DNA of 64,000 nucleotides from Streptomyces sp. NBC_01431 (GCF_036231355.1 NZ_CP109496.1:1-64000), one strand, 5' to 3'; shown: positions 24,273-33,176, counted from the stretch's first letter. Numbers and translations are program-made. Notes: a model not told the origin generated them from the letters alone.

Positions 24273-24491
24273 ATGGGGCACCCGCCGCTTCCCACCCCTC
24301 GCCAAGACGCCATCTTGGCTGCGATGCGCGACGCGATCACCCGGACCGGTGTGCCGCCCACCATCCAGGAGCTCGCCGACGCGGTGGGACTGGCCAGCAC
24401 CTCGTCGATCGCGTACCACCTGGAGCGGCTGGAACGGCAAGGCATCATCATCCGCATGAATGGGGCGGGGCGGGTCTACCGCATCTGTTGA
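24273..24491 (+). CDS. LexA-type DNA-binding domain protein, 72 aa
   Basis: The whole protein is a LexA N-terminal winged helix: PTPRQDAILAAMRDAITRTG, VPPTIQELADAVGLASTSSI, AYHLERLERQGIIIRMNG. LexA normally reads LTxRQxxILxxIrxxxxxxGxpPTixEIAxavGLxSxSsVxxHLxxLExxGxI. The C-terminal autoprotease domain is missing, so it cannot be cleaved in the SOS response and probably acts as a small constitutive or competing regulator. The gene ends with 16 bases overlapping a convergent gene. Confidence 0.85.
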   Translation: MGHPPLPTPRQDAILAAMRDAITRTGVPPTIQELADAVGLASTSSIAYHLERLERQGIIIRMNGAGRVYRIC

Positions 24492-24928
24492 CCGGGCGAT
24501 CGCCGCCCCACCGCTTCGGCGAGGGCGTCGAGGGCGAGAGCCTGCTCCTGGTCGTCCAAGAGCCCCAGCGCGGCCCGCAGGTTGACCCGGTGGGGACCAG
24601 CGATCGAAGCAGCGATCTCCAGCATCGCCAGATCGGCCGCCGACTCCCGGAAGCACGCCCGGTCCTGCAGCGCGGCGCAGACGTGCCACCAATTCACGGA
24701 GGGCGGGCTCTGGGCCAGGTCGAGGACGTACCAGAGGCCGGATGGGGCATCAGCTGCCGGGACGCAGAACTGCCGGAGCCAGTACCCGCTGCGGTGCTGG
24801 CCGAGGAGGCGGGTGGCGACGCGCGCGGACACGTCTTCGACACCGTAGAGCAGGCAGTGGGCCAGCTCCTGGCCACCCGTCACACACAGTGCGGCCGCGA
24901 TGTTGTAGTCCTGGGAGGCCGTGCGCAC
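24476..24928 (-). CDS. Hypothetical protein, 150 aa
   Basis: GTG 24928 starts a natural-looking product: RTASQDYNIAAALCVTGGQE, SGYWLRQFCVPAADAPSGLW, PSVNWWHVCAALQDRACFRE and LEIAASIAGPHRVNLRAALG. It is helical, with three Cys and several Trp, and has no membrane segment. It is convergent with the LexA-like gene. No family recognised; similar proteins occur on Streptomyces mobile elements. Confidence 0.5.
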   Translation of the reverse strand: MRTASQDYNIAAALCVTGGQELAHCLLYGVEDVSARVATRLLGQHRSGYWLRQFCVPAADAPSGLWYVLDLAQSPPSVNWWHVCAALQDRACFRESAADLAMLEIAASIAGPHRVNLRAALGLLDDQEQALALDALAEAVGRRSPGQQMR

Positions 24929-25029
24929 AAGGCCAACCTAGGGCGGAAAGCGCTGCTGGCCGGGTTCGACACAGCGGCGCCACCCACCGGGGCCGTGCGG
25001 GGCGGCCTCCGCCGCCCCGCGAACAACGC

Positions 25030-25203
25030 CTACCTGGTCAGGGCCCGCACCATGCTGGCCGTCTGCTTGCCGACGTCCAGCGCATACTGACGGGCCGGCG
25101 GGACTATCACCCCGATCAGCCACACCAAGCTGAGCACGGCGACCAGAAGCGTCACGGGCACCATCAGAAAAGCGCGTGCCAATATGCCTGTGGGGATCGT
25201 CAC
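25030..25203 (-). CDS. Single-TM small protein, 57 aa
   Basis: The start is GTG 25203, with GAGGGGG 9 bases upstream. The product TIPTGILARAFLMVPVTLLV, then AVLSLVWLIGVIVPPARQYA, has one long hydrophobic segment (about residues 8-34) and a helical polar tail (LDVGKQTASMVRALTR). Size and layout resemble the small spread (Spd)-type membrane proteins that assist plasmid movement between mycelial compartments in Streptomyces; this is inference from setting. Confidence 0.55.
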   Translation of the reverse strand: MTIPTGILARAFLMVPVTLLVAVLSLVWLIGVIVPPARQYALDVGKQTASMVRALTR

Positions 25204-25609
25204 CGGCGCCCCCTCAGCGTCGGCGCCTGCGTGATTCCATCTTGCCCGGCGCCCGGAGAGCGCCTTATGGTGGGTTCCAAGCAAACCTTCCCTAATCGGG
25301 CGAAGGTGGAGACGGCTCCCGCGCCATCGGGGGCCGTCGGCGTTTCCGGCGACGGCCAGCCTCCCTGTCCTCACAGGCTAACTGGCCTGCCTCATCGACT
25401 AGTTCCTCCGTCGGGAGCGCGGAAAGTGCTATTTGACAAGCCCTCACGGAATTTCTGGCCGGAACAGGGTCAAGGCGGTCCGAGTGGTCGAGCCATAGAG
25501 CCACTGGTGAATGCCGAAAAGGCCTCGTGGCCCTTCTGCGTATTGCCGTGGTGAAGGTGGCTGATTCCAGTCCTGCCGCCAGGCGGAGGTTGTCAACTAT
25601 TTTCGACGG
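25204..25609. other. No supported gene
   Basis: About 400 bases of lower GC with no credible frame. It holds the promoter regions of the divergent genes at 25203 and 25610. Confidence 0.4.
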
Positions 25610-26212
25610 ATGACAAGGCGGGGATGGCTTGGGCCGTCGCATTTCGACGACGGCCCACACTCGTATGGTGACGATCTTGTGCTGCCGCTGGCGACCCGGG
25701 TGCTGCGCGAAGCCATGACGCGGCTCCGGGAGCTGGCCGACCGCCCGCGCGCAGGAGGGACCCCCGAACTCCTGGACGCCTTGGAACGGCTGAGAGCCAT
25801 CGAACTGGCCATCAGTGCGGAAAAGACCCTGCTCATCGCCGAGATCCTGGCCAACGGAGGAACCTGGCAGAAGGCCGCCGACGCCTGCAAAGTGCAGAAG
25901 CAGACGCTGCACAAGGCGTACAAGGACAAGGTCAACGCCGTCTCCCGCATCTGTAACGACAGCGCAGCCGAGAAGGTCCTTCGGCTGATGGACCTCCTTC
26001 ACCCTCAGACCGTGGCCTGGCTGATCCGCCTGGGCCACGTCGAGGTCCAGACCGCGGTCGTCAACGGCCGAAGAGAACGCGTGCTCCGGCGCAACGTCTC
26101 GGCGATCGTCGCCGATGAGCAGAGCACGAGGCGGCCCCATCGCGAGCGCCTCTCGACGGGCATCCAACCCCGAGCATTGCGGCACTTCCCCCTCCCGCGG
26201 CGCTCGTCCTGA
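25610..26212 (+). CDS. Hypothetical helix-turn-helix-like protein, 200 aa
   Basis: ATG 25610 gives a protein with LPLATRVLREAMTRLRELAD, LDALERLRAIELAISAEKTL, then NGGTWQKAADACKVQKQTLH and KAYKDKVNAVSRICNDSAAE, the latter reading like a helix-turn-helix. The end (VVNGRRERVLRRNVSAIVAD) is followed by a low-complexity Arg-rich tail that may not be native. Likely a DNA-binding protein of a mobile element; no defined family. Confidence 0.5.
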   Translation: MTRRGWLGPSHFDDGPHSYGDDLVLPLATRVLREAMTRLRELADRPRAGGTPELLDALERLRAIELAISAEKTLLIAEILANGGTWQKAADACKVQKQTLHKAYKDKVNAVSRICNDSAAEKVLRLMDLLHPQTVAWLIRLGHVEVQTAVVNGRRERVLRRNVSAIVADEQSTRRPHRERLSTGIQPRALRHFPLPRRSS

Positions 26213-26409
26213 CCTTTTAGGAGCCGTCGAGCAGAGCGGCAACCGACGCGGGCGCCACGCATGATGTCGGGTTCTGTCACCCGTCTGCACAGGGCTGTTG
26301 CAAAGTCCCGGTGGTAGCGGGAAGTTGCAGGTCACGGTGGTGTGACGTGTGCCGTTCGTCCCGTCTCGTATGCAAAGAAGCTCCGGTTGGAGTGGGTGAC
26401 CTCTCAAGT

Positions 26410-26760
26410 CGCCTTCGCGTCAGCACCGTGTACTGCCGGGGCTGCAGGAGCTGCCCCGCGGCGACGTCGCCCGGTGGGCGCCTCTCGTGCTACTGCCGCC
26501 AGCGGCCGTGCTGTTCTGCGTGGCGGTGGGATGGGTGTGGTGGGGCGCGGTGGTGGCCGGCACCCGCTCGCCGCTGCGGGAGCGGTGGATCGTCGCGTCG
26601 CTGGCGTTCGTGGCCGTCAGCTCGCCGCGGCCCGCCGGCTGTGCGCCGCGGCGCCTACACGCGGCTCGACGAGGTGCTGCCGCTGTTCCTGGCCTTGGCT
26701 GACGGCAGTACCGTGCAGGGCCCGGTGGGCGCCGCCGGTGCGCTTGTCAGGAGTGTGTAA
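26410..26760 (+). pseudogene. Decayed small membrane protein
   Basis: One frame gives a hydrophobic run (LPPAAVLFCVAVGWVWWGAV, ERWIVASLAFVAV) and, after a shift near 26640, another gives AYTRLDEVLPLFLALADGST then VQGPVGAAGALVRSV and a stop at 26760. Together they look like a membrane protein broken by a frameshift. The flanking 26213-26409 and 26761-26908 have no gene. Confidence 0.3.
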
Positions 26761-26908
26761 CAGGCATCTAGTGTCCCTTGAGGCAGTGAGTTCCCGTGTG
26801 ATCGACTGCGGATGCTTTGGGGATTCCCTTGGCGCACAAGTGCGCAGTGCGGTCGCGGAGTTCACGTTTCTGCGGCGCATGTGCCTACAGACAGAGACGG
26901 AGCGAAGA

Positions 26909-27151
26909 ATGCGCAAGACTTTCAAGAAGGCCATAGTCGTCGGTGCCGGCGTCCTGGCGCTTTCCGGCGTCGCTGCCGGCGTGGCTCAGGCGACGCCGCG
27001 ACAGGGCGCGGACATCCCCGGCAAGGGCCCTCTCCAGGAGTGCACCAATTGGGGTAACGCTCTGCAGTCCCATGGAACGATCGTGGGTTTCGCCTGCATG
27101 GAGGATGAAGGCGGTAACTCGTGGGAGCTCACCCCCTACTACGCCAACTGA
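26909..27151 (+). CDS. Small secreted protein, 80 aa
   Basis: ATG 26909 follows GGAGCGAAG. The N-terminus MRKTFKKAIVVGAGVLALSG, then VAAGVAQA, is a clear Sec signal peptide with cleavage after about residue 28. The mature part, about 50 residues, has two cysteines (LQECTNWGNALQSHG and VGFACMEDEGGNSWELTPYY) that could form a disulphide. No family recognised; it resembles other small Cys-pair exported proteins of Streptomyces. Confidence 0.72.
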   Translation: MRKTFKKAIVVGAGVLALSGVAAGVAQATPRQGADIPGKGPLQECTNWGNALQSHGTIVGFACMEDEGGNSWELTPYYAN

Positions 27152-27784
27152 CTTCGGGTCGTGTGCAGGCGAGACCCACGGCACCTGTTGTTCGGGTCGG
27201 TGCCTGCCTGGACTTCCACGCCGCGCCGACGGTGGCAGGTCGAGTGCGACCTGCTGGAGGCCGGTGGGGCTCGCCGCATTGCTGACGAGCAGGGCGCGGC
27301 AAGTCCCGGCCGTCAGTAGCCGCGCCGATAGCGGGGACTTTTAGAGGCTGCCGCGGGCCACGCCCGCATGTGCGGTAAGCAGGTCACGTCCCTGCCGGTG
27401 GTTGCAACCTGCTTGGGTCCATCCCCGCGTGGGGCCCTGCGTCTGGGGCGTCGCCGTCAGGCGGCGGCCATCCAGGAGGCCGTTCTGCTCAACTCGCCGG
27501 TCGAGCACTGATCCGCCAACTGAAGCTGTGTGGCACTGCAGTTGGCGAGTTGAGCGTTGGCCGGGCACTGTCTATCCAAAGCTGGCTCGGTGATCCCGGC
27601 TGCATCGCCCGCGCATCCTCAAGCGGCCAGGACGCGGTCCTTGGTTTAGCCGTTGTCCAGCACGGAATCACCCTGAAGTCTGCGATCGAAGCCGCCGTCG
27701 TGCGGATGGCGCAGCCGCCTCGCCCGGACATGGACGGCTGTGCCTGTGAGATCACCACTGCCCTTCTCGTGACTGGAGGACGTC
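27152..27784. other. No supported gene; contains competing inverted repeats
   Basis: No credible frame is present. GCTCAACTCGCC (27487-27498) pairs perfectly with GGCGAGTTGAGC (27544-27555), and GCCAACTG (27515-27522) pairs with CAGTTGGC (27539-27546). The right arms overlap by 3 bases, so the two stems are nested or mutually exclusive. Confidence 0.5.
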
Positions 27785-28480
27785 ATGACCACGCGCAATG
27801 TGTCGGCGGTGACGACCTCCGAGGTGCCGCCGCGGCCGAGCGGGCGACGTCTGCTGCTCGGTGTCGTCTGGGACATCGTGGTCCCGATCGCGTTGTACTA
27901 CGGCCTGCGTGCCGCTGGCGTCAGCGTCTTCGTCGCACTGCTGGCCGGCGCCTTCCTGCCGGCGCTCACCATGGTGGTGCAGTGGCTGCGCACCCGCAGC
28001 CTGGAGGGCATGGCGGGATTCGTCGCCGGGACCATGCTGCTCGGCATCGCAGCCGCGCTGGTCAGCGGCAGCCCCCGGTTCCTGCTGGCCAAGGACGGTT
28101 GGCTGACCGGCGTGGCCGGGCTCTGGTTCCTGATCTCGATCAGGGCCAGGCGCCCGCTGCTCTTCCACGGCGGCCGCCCTCTGTTGGAGGGGCGGTTCCG
28201 ATCCGACGGCACCTCCTGGGATGCGCTGTGGGAACGCGAGCCGGCCTTCCGGCGGATCTGGCGGGTCTCGACTGCGATTTGGGGCGTGGCGATGCTGCTC
28301 GACGCCGTCGTGCGGGTCGTGATGGCCTACACCCTGCCGATGGACCTGGTGCCCGGCCTCGGCGCAGTGCTCTGGCCGGTCACGCTGGTGCTGTTGCAAC
28401 TGGTCAACGGCGTCTACTACGAGGTGGCCGGGCTCTGGCGGCTGACCGCCGGCACGACCAGGCGCTCGCCGGAAGGTTGA
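27785..28480 (+). CDS. VC0807-like integral membrane protein
   Basis: ATG 27785 follows CTGGAGGACGTC. The 231-aa protein has about six membrane segments: LLGVVWDIVVPIALYYGLRA, VFVALLAGAFLPALTMVVQW, GMAGFVAGTMLLGIAAALVS, WLTGVAGLWFLISI, TAIWGVAMLLDAVVRVVMAY and LWPVTLVLLQLVNGVYYEVA. The D(I/L)xxPxxxY...(P)xxxxxxxxxxxR pattern and the short RxRPLLF loop are those of the VC0807 family (unknown function), frequent in actinobacteria beside MarR or TetR genes. Confidence 0.75.
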   Translation: MTTRNVSAVTTSEVPPRPSGRRLLLGVVWDIVVPIALYYGLRAAGVSVFVALLAGAFLPALTMVVQWLRTRSLEGMAGFVAGTMLLGIAAALVSGSPRFLLAKDGWLTGVAGLWFLISIRARRPLLFHGGRPLLEGRFRSDGTSWDALWEREPAFRRIWRVSTAIWGVAMLLDAVVRVVMAYTLPMDLVPGLGAVLWPVTLVLLQLVNGVYYEVAGLWRLTAGTTRRSPEG

Positions 28481-28706
28481 GCGCCCGCCCCTGCTGTGCT
28501 TCAGTGCTGTGCTTCAGCCACACCGGGCAACTCGCCGCAGGCGCCGACACTGAACGCTCAACCCGCCGGCTCAACCGCTCACTCGAGGGTGGATCTCGGT
28601 GAGGGGCTTGCCTTACTTCAGAGGTAATCGTCTCGGCGTGCCTACACGGGCAGGATTGGCGATCTCTCCGCGTCGGAGGACGCGGACCAGGACGGAGAGG
28701 CTTCCC

Positions 28707-29150
28707 ATGTCCATAGCCGTACCTACGAACACGCGCACTGTGGTTGAGGAGTTGCTACGCAGAATCGGCGAGGGCGACCCCGAGCGCATCGCCGAGCTGT
28801 ATGCCGAGCAGGGCGATTGGAAGCTTGACTGGCCGGAGACCGAGCACGGCCGTACTGCCACGCCGTGGATCCGTCACCGGTCCACTCGGGCCGACGCGGC
28901 CGCCCACTATCGCGAGCTTGCCGAGTACCATGTGCCGGAGTACGTGGGGACTGAGGTCGAGCGCATCCTCATCGACGGAAACGACGCAGTCGTGTTCGGC
29001 GAGATCCGTCAGACCGCCCGGCCCACCGGACGTGCATACCATGCGCGATTCGCTCTGCATCTCACCGTCGAAGACGGCCTTGTCACCCGGCACCATGTCT
29101 ACGAGGACAGCCTCGCCGTCGCCCAGGCATTCGAGGCGGAGAATCGGTGA
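28707..29150 (+). CDS. SnoaL-like / NTF2-fold protein
   Basis: ATG 28707 follows GGAGAGG. The 147-aa product shows TRTVVEELLRRIGEGDPERI, AELYAEQGDWKLDWPE, then VERILIDGNDAVVFGEIRQT and YHARFALHLTVEDGLVTRHH with a final VYEDSLAVAQAF. This is the SnoaL-like NTF2 fold (EELLRRIxxGDxExIAELYA...W.....). Substrate unknown. It is unrelated in detail to the NTF2-fold protein at 3778. Confidence 0.82.
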   Translation: MSIAVPTNTRTVVEELLRRIGEGDPERIAELYAEQGDWKLDWPETEHGRTATPWIRHRSTRADAAAHYRELAEYHVPEYVGTEVERILIDGNDAVVFGEIRQTARPTGRAYHARFALHLTVEDGLVTRHHVYEDSLAVAQAFEAENR

Positions 29151-29548
29151 AGGGTCACCAGTTGCGGAGTGCTCGAAAGCTCTCCGCAACAGGCCCTCTG
29201 CCGGAATACTGCGGGCGGAGGGACCCATAGCGCCAAGGCGCCGCCCGCCATCAGGACTGCGGCGACGAAGGTGACGCTCAGCGCCGGCCGACCTTCCACA
29301 GTCGCAACTCCCGATCGGCCGAGGTTGATCGCGGCCTTCGATTGGCTGTCATGACAACGAAGACAAGGCGCGACAGTCCGTGGTTGCAGTTGGTCCATCC
29401 GGACGGAGCCTCCGGAGCCCGCTGGCTCGATGGCGCCCAAGCCACCCGCGCCTCGGCACCGGCAACTACTGGTTGCAGCTGGCCGACCATGTCGCCGCGA
29501 AGGCTGCAGGGGCTGCTCAGCCTCGCAGCGAGGCTGAGGCCCGGGTCT
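29151..29548. other. No supported gene
   Basis: Frames are open on both strands but lack start signals. A minus-strand hydrophobic trace (VTFVAAVLMAGGALALWVP, about 29240-29290) may be the end of a lost transporter. Confidence 0.35.
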
Positions 29549-29779
29549 TCATGATTCTTCCGCCGCCGCGTACCGATGGGGCCGCCCACCCCGCCATTCG
29601 ATCTCAGGAGATTCACCGTCGACCATGGCCGCGGCATCGTTCTCATCGATCCCTGACTGGCGGAGGAACTCGACCAGGTCGCGATCGGAGTACGCGACGC
29701 CGGTGTCCTGGCCGAGGACGTAGACGTGCCGGCCGCCGCGGGCCAGGGGCCGGTGCACAACGATGGGCGGCTCGGTCAT
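29549..29779 (-). CDS. Small hypothetical protein, 76 aa (paralogue of 48292-48510)
   Basis: ATG 29779 starts TEPPIVVHRPLARGGRHVYV, then SDRDLVEFLRQSGIDENDAA and SPEIEWRGGRPHRYAA. The closely related gene at 48292-48510 shares PIVVHRPL..GGR, L(V/I)EFLRQ(S/A)GIDE and IEWRGGRPH, so the family constraint supports both as real. It is a compact alpha/beta protein with no membrane segment. Function unknown. Both copies lie within 1-2 kb of a DUF6233-like gene. Confidence 0.7.
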   Translation of the reverse strand: MTEPPIVVHRPLARGGRHVYVLGQDTGVAYSDRDLVEFLRQSGIDENDAAAMVDGESPEIEWRGGRPHRYAAAEES

Positions 29780-29881
29780 GCCTCCACGGTGGCGCGCCTG
29801 CCACACCTCCGCATGCTGAGGGTCCGCGGCCGCCCTAGGCTGGGGTTATGGCCCAGGGGGGTCCTGGGAGGCTTGAAAAAG

Positions 29882-30832
29882 ATGCCCCGTCCTGTCTGGT
29901 CCGGCGCGATCAGTTTCGGCCTGGTCACGATCCCTATCAAGGTGCTGCCGGCGACCGAGAACCACAACATCGCCTTCCACCAAATCCACCTCGAGGACAT
30001 GGGCCGGGTCCGTACCCGCAAGGTGTGCGAGATCGACGGCAAGGAACTGAGCCAGGACCAGATCGGCAAGGGCTACGAGATCTCCAAGGACACCCTGGTC
30101 GAGGTGACCGATGAGGAACTGGACTCGATGCCGCTGCCCACGGCCAGGGCGATCGAGATCGTAGCCTTCGTGGCCGCCGACAGCATCGACCCCGTCCGCG
30201 TAGGGGACGGCTACTACCTGGCGGCCGAGGGGGTGGCCGCCAAGCCCTATAAGCTGCTGCGGATGGCCCTGGAGCGCAGCTCGAAGGTAGCGGTCGCGAA
30301 GTTCGCGTGGCACAACCGGGAAAGGCTTGGTCTGCTCCGGGTCAAGGAGGACGCCATCGTCCTGCACGCGATGCGCTGGGACGACGAGGTGCGCTCTCCG
30401 GCCGAGCTGGCCCCACGCGAAGTCGACCTGAGCGACGAGGAAGTCGACGCGGCGATCCAGCTCCTGGAGACGATGGCGCGCGATGACATCAGCGACATGA
30501 CCGATGGCTACCGGGAGGCCGTTGAGGAGATGCTCGCGGCCAAGGCCGAGCACCGCGAGCCCCGCCCAGTAGGCGGGGAGGCTCCGGAGCCCGCCGGGAA
30601 GGTCGTCGACCTGATGGCCGCGCTGAACGCCAGCGTGGACAAGGCGAAGGCCGGCCGCGGCGAACACACCGGGGACGACGCCACCCTGCACGACCTGCCG
30701 AAGCGGCGGGCCGCGAAGACGACAGCGACCAAGAAGGCGTCCACGAAGACGGCGGCCAAGAAGACCACCGCGAAGAAGACGACGCCCGGGAAAACCGCCA
30801 AGAAGACCGCCGGCCGCAAGCGCTCGGCCTAG
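29882..30832 (+). CDS. ku: Ku-family DNA end-binding protein
   Basis: This 316-aa protein begins MPRPVWSGAISFGLVTIPIK and carries the bacterial Ku core: HNIAFHQIHLEDMGRVRTRK, VCEIDGKELSQDQIGKGYEI, DSMPLPTARAIEIVAFVAAD, YYLAAEGVAAKPYKLLRMAL, FAWHNRERLGLLRVKEDAIV, with a LSDEEVDAAIQLLETMARDD helical bridge. The C-terminus from about residue 275 is a Lys/Ala/Thr repeat tail (KKTTAKKTTPGKTAKKT) of the kind that binds DNA and drives sliding. It acts with LigD in non-homologous end joining; no ligD is present. ATG 29882 is used. Confidence 0.95.
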   Translation: MPRPVWSGAISFGLVTIPIKVLPATENHNIAFHQIHLEDMGRVRTRKVCEIDGKELSQDQIGKGYEISKDTLVEVTDEELDSMPLPTARAIEIVAFVAADSIDPVRVGDGYYLAAEGVAAKPYKLLRMALERSSKVAVAKFAWHNRERLGLLRVKEDAIVLHAMRWDDEVRSPAELAPREVDLSDEEVDAAIQLLETMARDDISDMTDGYREAVEEMLAAKAEHREPRPVGGEAPEPAGKVVDLMAALNASVDKAKAGRGEHTGDDATLHDLPKRRAAKTTATKKASTKTAAKKTTAKKTTPGKTAKKTAGRKRSA

Positions 30833-31206
30833 TCCAGCACCCCGAGCTCGGAGTCCGGACGACAGTACTGGCACGGCGGGACATCCTCCACGGTGAGCGC
30901 CCGCAACGCCTGCGCGTGCGTGAGGGCCGCGATGGTGCCATGAGCCATACCGCATCCGCCGACGTGCACGGTGCGGGCACCGGCGGCTCCCGGGGTGGAT
31001 GGCGGGCGGCCGGTCGAGATGATCCAGTCCGGCACAGGCGGCGGTGCCCGGCGGGCCGTGGCCGCCGCCTCCTGCTGCTCCTTGACCGCGATCGCCTTCC
31101 GGATCTCATCGAGGCCGAGGGCGAAGAACGTCTCCAGGGTGCGGAGGCGAGGCAGGTCGGGCGGCAGATTATCGTACACACGTACGATTCTAGGCGTCCC
31201 CGCCAC
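30829..31206 (-). CDS. DUF6233-like protein
   Basis: This 125-aa protein reads NLPPDLPRLRTLETFFALGL, then an Ala/Arg-rich helix, PPPVPDWIISTGRP, VHVGGCGMAHGTIAALTHAQ, and ALRALTVEDVPPCQYCRPDS ending ELGVLD. The order LPRLRTLExxxxxxLxxIRxAI...PDW...VHxGxCxMA...QALRALxxxxxxCxxCRPDxxLGxLD is that of Streptomyces DUF6233 proteins; C-x2-C plus an upstream Cys suggest zinc binding. It converges on ku with a 4-base overlap. A GTG at 31179 is an alternative start. Confidence 0.75.
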   Translation of the reverse strand: MAGTPRIVRVYDNLPPDLPRLRTLETFFALGLDEIRKAIAVKEQQEAAATARRAPPPVPDWIISTGRPPSTPGAAGARTVHVGGCGMAHGTIAALTHAQALRALTVEDVPPCQYCRPDSELGVLD

Positions 31207-31288
31207 ACCGGTGCCGGATGTCCCCTGCTGTCCTGTGACGTCGATCCTTGAGCGCGTGCCACCAAAGTTTGAACCGACCAGGGGAACG

Positions 31289-31795
31289 TCAGCCCAGGCT
31301 TGTTACGAACCCGCCGCGGGCGGAGCCAGAGCCCAGCAAGTGGGCCCAGTCGAGTGCCTCGGGCAGTTCGTCGAGTGACAGGACGACTGCGCCACCGGCT
31401 CGTTCGGCGTCCGCGCACCAGTCGTCCATGTCGCCAGGCTTGGTGGCCCCGTCGGCTACGTCGATCACCGGGGCCGCGAGGGCGGGGATGACGAGCCCGG
31501 CCTTGCCGGGCCCGTCGACGACGCACAGCGCGATTTTGGGGACGATGCTCCATCCCTCGCACCGAGGCACCGCACCATCAGGCGCGGTCAGGACCGGTAG
31601 AAGGTCATGGATGGGAGCATCGGACAGCAGAAGCACAGGGGTGTCCCCCTGAATGAACAGGGTGTTCTCAGGACTCAGAAGCATCAGGCCACTCTGGCAG
31701 GCCGAGGCGGCAAGTGGATCAGGGGGTGCGAGCGCGCGGCAAGCGGCCGAGCTCTCGGCCTCGGTGCGCTTCAGACGCCTGGGCAGGCCGATCAT
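31289..31795 (-). CDS. Hypothetical protein, 168 aa
   Basis: ATG 31795 (MIGLPRRLKRTEAESSAACR) is preferred to a start 39 bases upstream. The product is alpha/beta with many short strands (NTLFIQGDTPVLLLSDAPIH, WSIVPKIALCVVDGPGKAGL, VIPALAAPVIDVADGATKPG) and a final LSLDELPEALDWAHLLG. No signal or membrane segment. Composition is natural, but no family is recognised. Confidence 0.5.
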   Translation of the reverse strand: MIGLPRRLKRTEAESSAACRALAPPDPLAASACQSGLMLLSPENTLFIQGDTPVLLLSDAPIHDLLPVLTAPDGAVPRCEGWSIVPKIALCVVDGPGKAGLVIPALAAPVIDVADGATKPGDMDDWCADAERAGGAVVLSLDELPEALDWAHLLGSGSARGGFVTSLG

Positions 31796-32065
31796 AATGA
31801 CGGTCACCCCTGCGCAAGGCGGCCACGACGGCACGGCCGCCCGTTCGAACGCCTACCGGGCAAAAGCGGCTCTCCCGCGACCCGCAGCACGGCACGACCG
31901 ACCGGCGCCGCGAGAGACACCCCCAACCGTCCCTACAGTCCCTCTTAGAGCCTGCTGCTGTGGGCCCCGGGCGTCGTATCTCCGAGTACGGTTCGCGGGT
32001 GAGCGGACTGTGGGAGCAAAGCAACCAGGCCGCATTCGGCATGGTTGCGTGGCGTCGTGCCGGAT

Positions 32066-33049
32066 GACCTGCGGAGCCCTCGTCGTCTGGCACACCGGCT
32101 ACGACAACCGCACCGTCCCCGGCCCGGAAGGACCGCGCCCGGGACGTCCCGATGCACCCGGCGTGGACGAGTTCGACCGGCAGTGGATGCCGGTTGTCGA
32201 GCTCCTGGCCCTGGCGGCGTGCCGCGCCGCCCAGGAAGCGTACGTCCTGGTCGACGTATCGAGCTGACCCTGCTGCTCGGCTGGGTCGACGGCGCCCACA
32301 CCAGCCGCATCCATGAAGGCGACCTGGAGACCCACGGCGTCCTGGGCAGACGATGGACCGACTTGATCAGCCATGACCGGCGGCTTAGGGCCCGGCGAGT
32401 GGTCGTCGACAACTCCCTCGCGCACATCGCCGCCGAGCGTCACCTCGCGGACACCCAGGACGGCACACCACCACCCCCGCTGCTGCTCGGCGACCGGGCC
32501 CGCGCAGTGCGAGCCGCCGGCATACCGGACCTGAAGCCCGAGTGGGCCAGCGACGTGAAGGTAGCCCGCGCGCAGATCGACCGGCTCGAACTGGCCCTGC
32601 ACGGAAGCCTGTGGACGCCCAGCCACCGGGAGTTCGCGCGGAGCGTGCACCGCACGCTGGTCGCCGAGCCCGACTACCCGGCCCTGCCCGACGGGGCACG
32701 CGGTCCGGCGTGGGTGCAGCGGCTCCTGCGGATGCCCCACATCGAGTCCACCATCAACGCTCTCACCAGCTCGCCCGGCTTCGACATGCTCGGCCGCGCT
32801 GCCATAGGCGGAGACCCCCTCCAGCGGGCAGTTGGAGCCGTCGCCCACAACGCGGTCCACTCGCTGGCGCAAACGGCCACCGAACTCGAACGGCTGTGGA
32901 CGGCCCGACCCGCCGACCAGCCGGTCGCCCTATGGGAACGGGAGCACCTGCCGACGCCAGTGCGTACCCAACTCCTGGAGGTCGAGGGCGTGATCGCCGA
33001 GCTCAGCACCGTGCTGTTCGAGATCGGCTACCCCGGGGCAGAGGCGTGA
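32066..33049 (+). pseudogene. Hypothetical gene with a frameshift near 32250
   Basis: The first frame starts at ATG 32066 with TCGALVVWHTGYDNRTVPGP and ends EFDRQWMPVVELLALAACRA, AQEAYVLVDVSS, stop. The next frame takes over without a gap as RIELTLLLGWVDGAHTSRIH, then RRLRARRVVVDNSLAHIAAE, RMPHIESTINALTSSPGFDM and LLEVEGVIAELSTVLFEIGY (stop 33049). The joined product would be about 328 aa. Both parts are natural and the break is one base, so this is a recent pseudogene or a sequence error. I recognise no family; no membrane segment. Confidence 0.45.
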
Positions 33050-33176
33050 CCCCCTGCACGTCAGCCAAGCACGTTAGAGCTACTCCAGTGAACCAACTGG
33101 GGAACGCGGGGAACGAGAGCGGGCGTGACGTGGTTGCTCTTCGGCGGATATCAGAGCTGTGGGGGATGATCGGACG

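Noticed and set aside
28160..28602. Second coding frame continuing past the VC0807-like gene
   Set aside because: The open frame is a shadow; hydrophobic segments and the ribosome site support 27785-28480 only.
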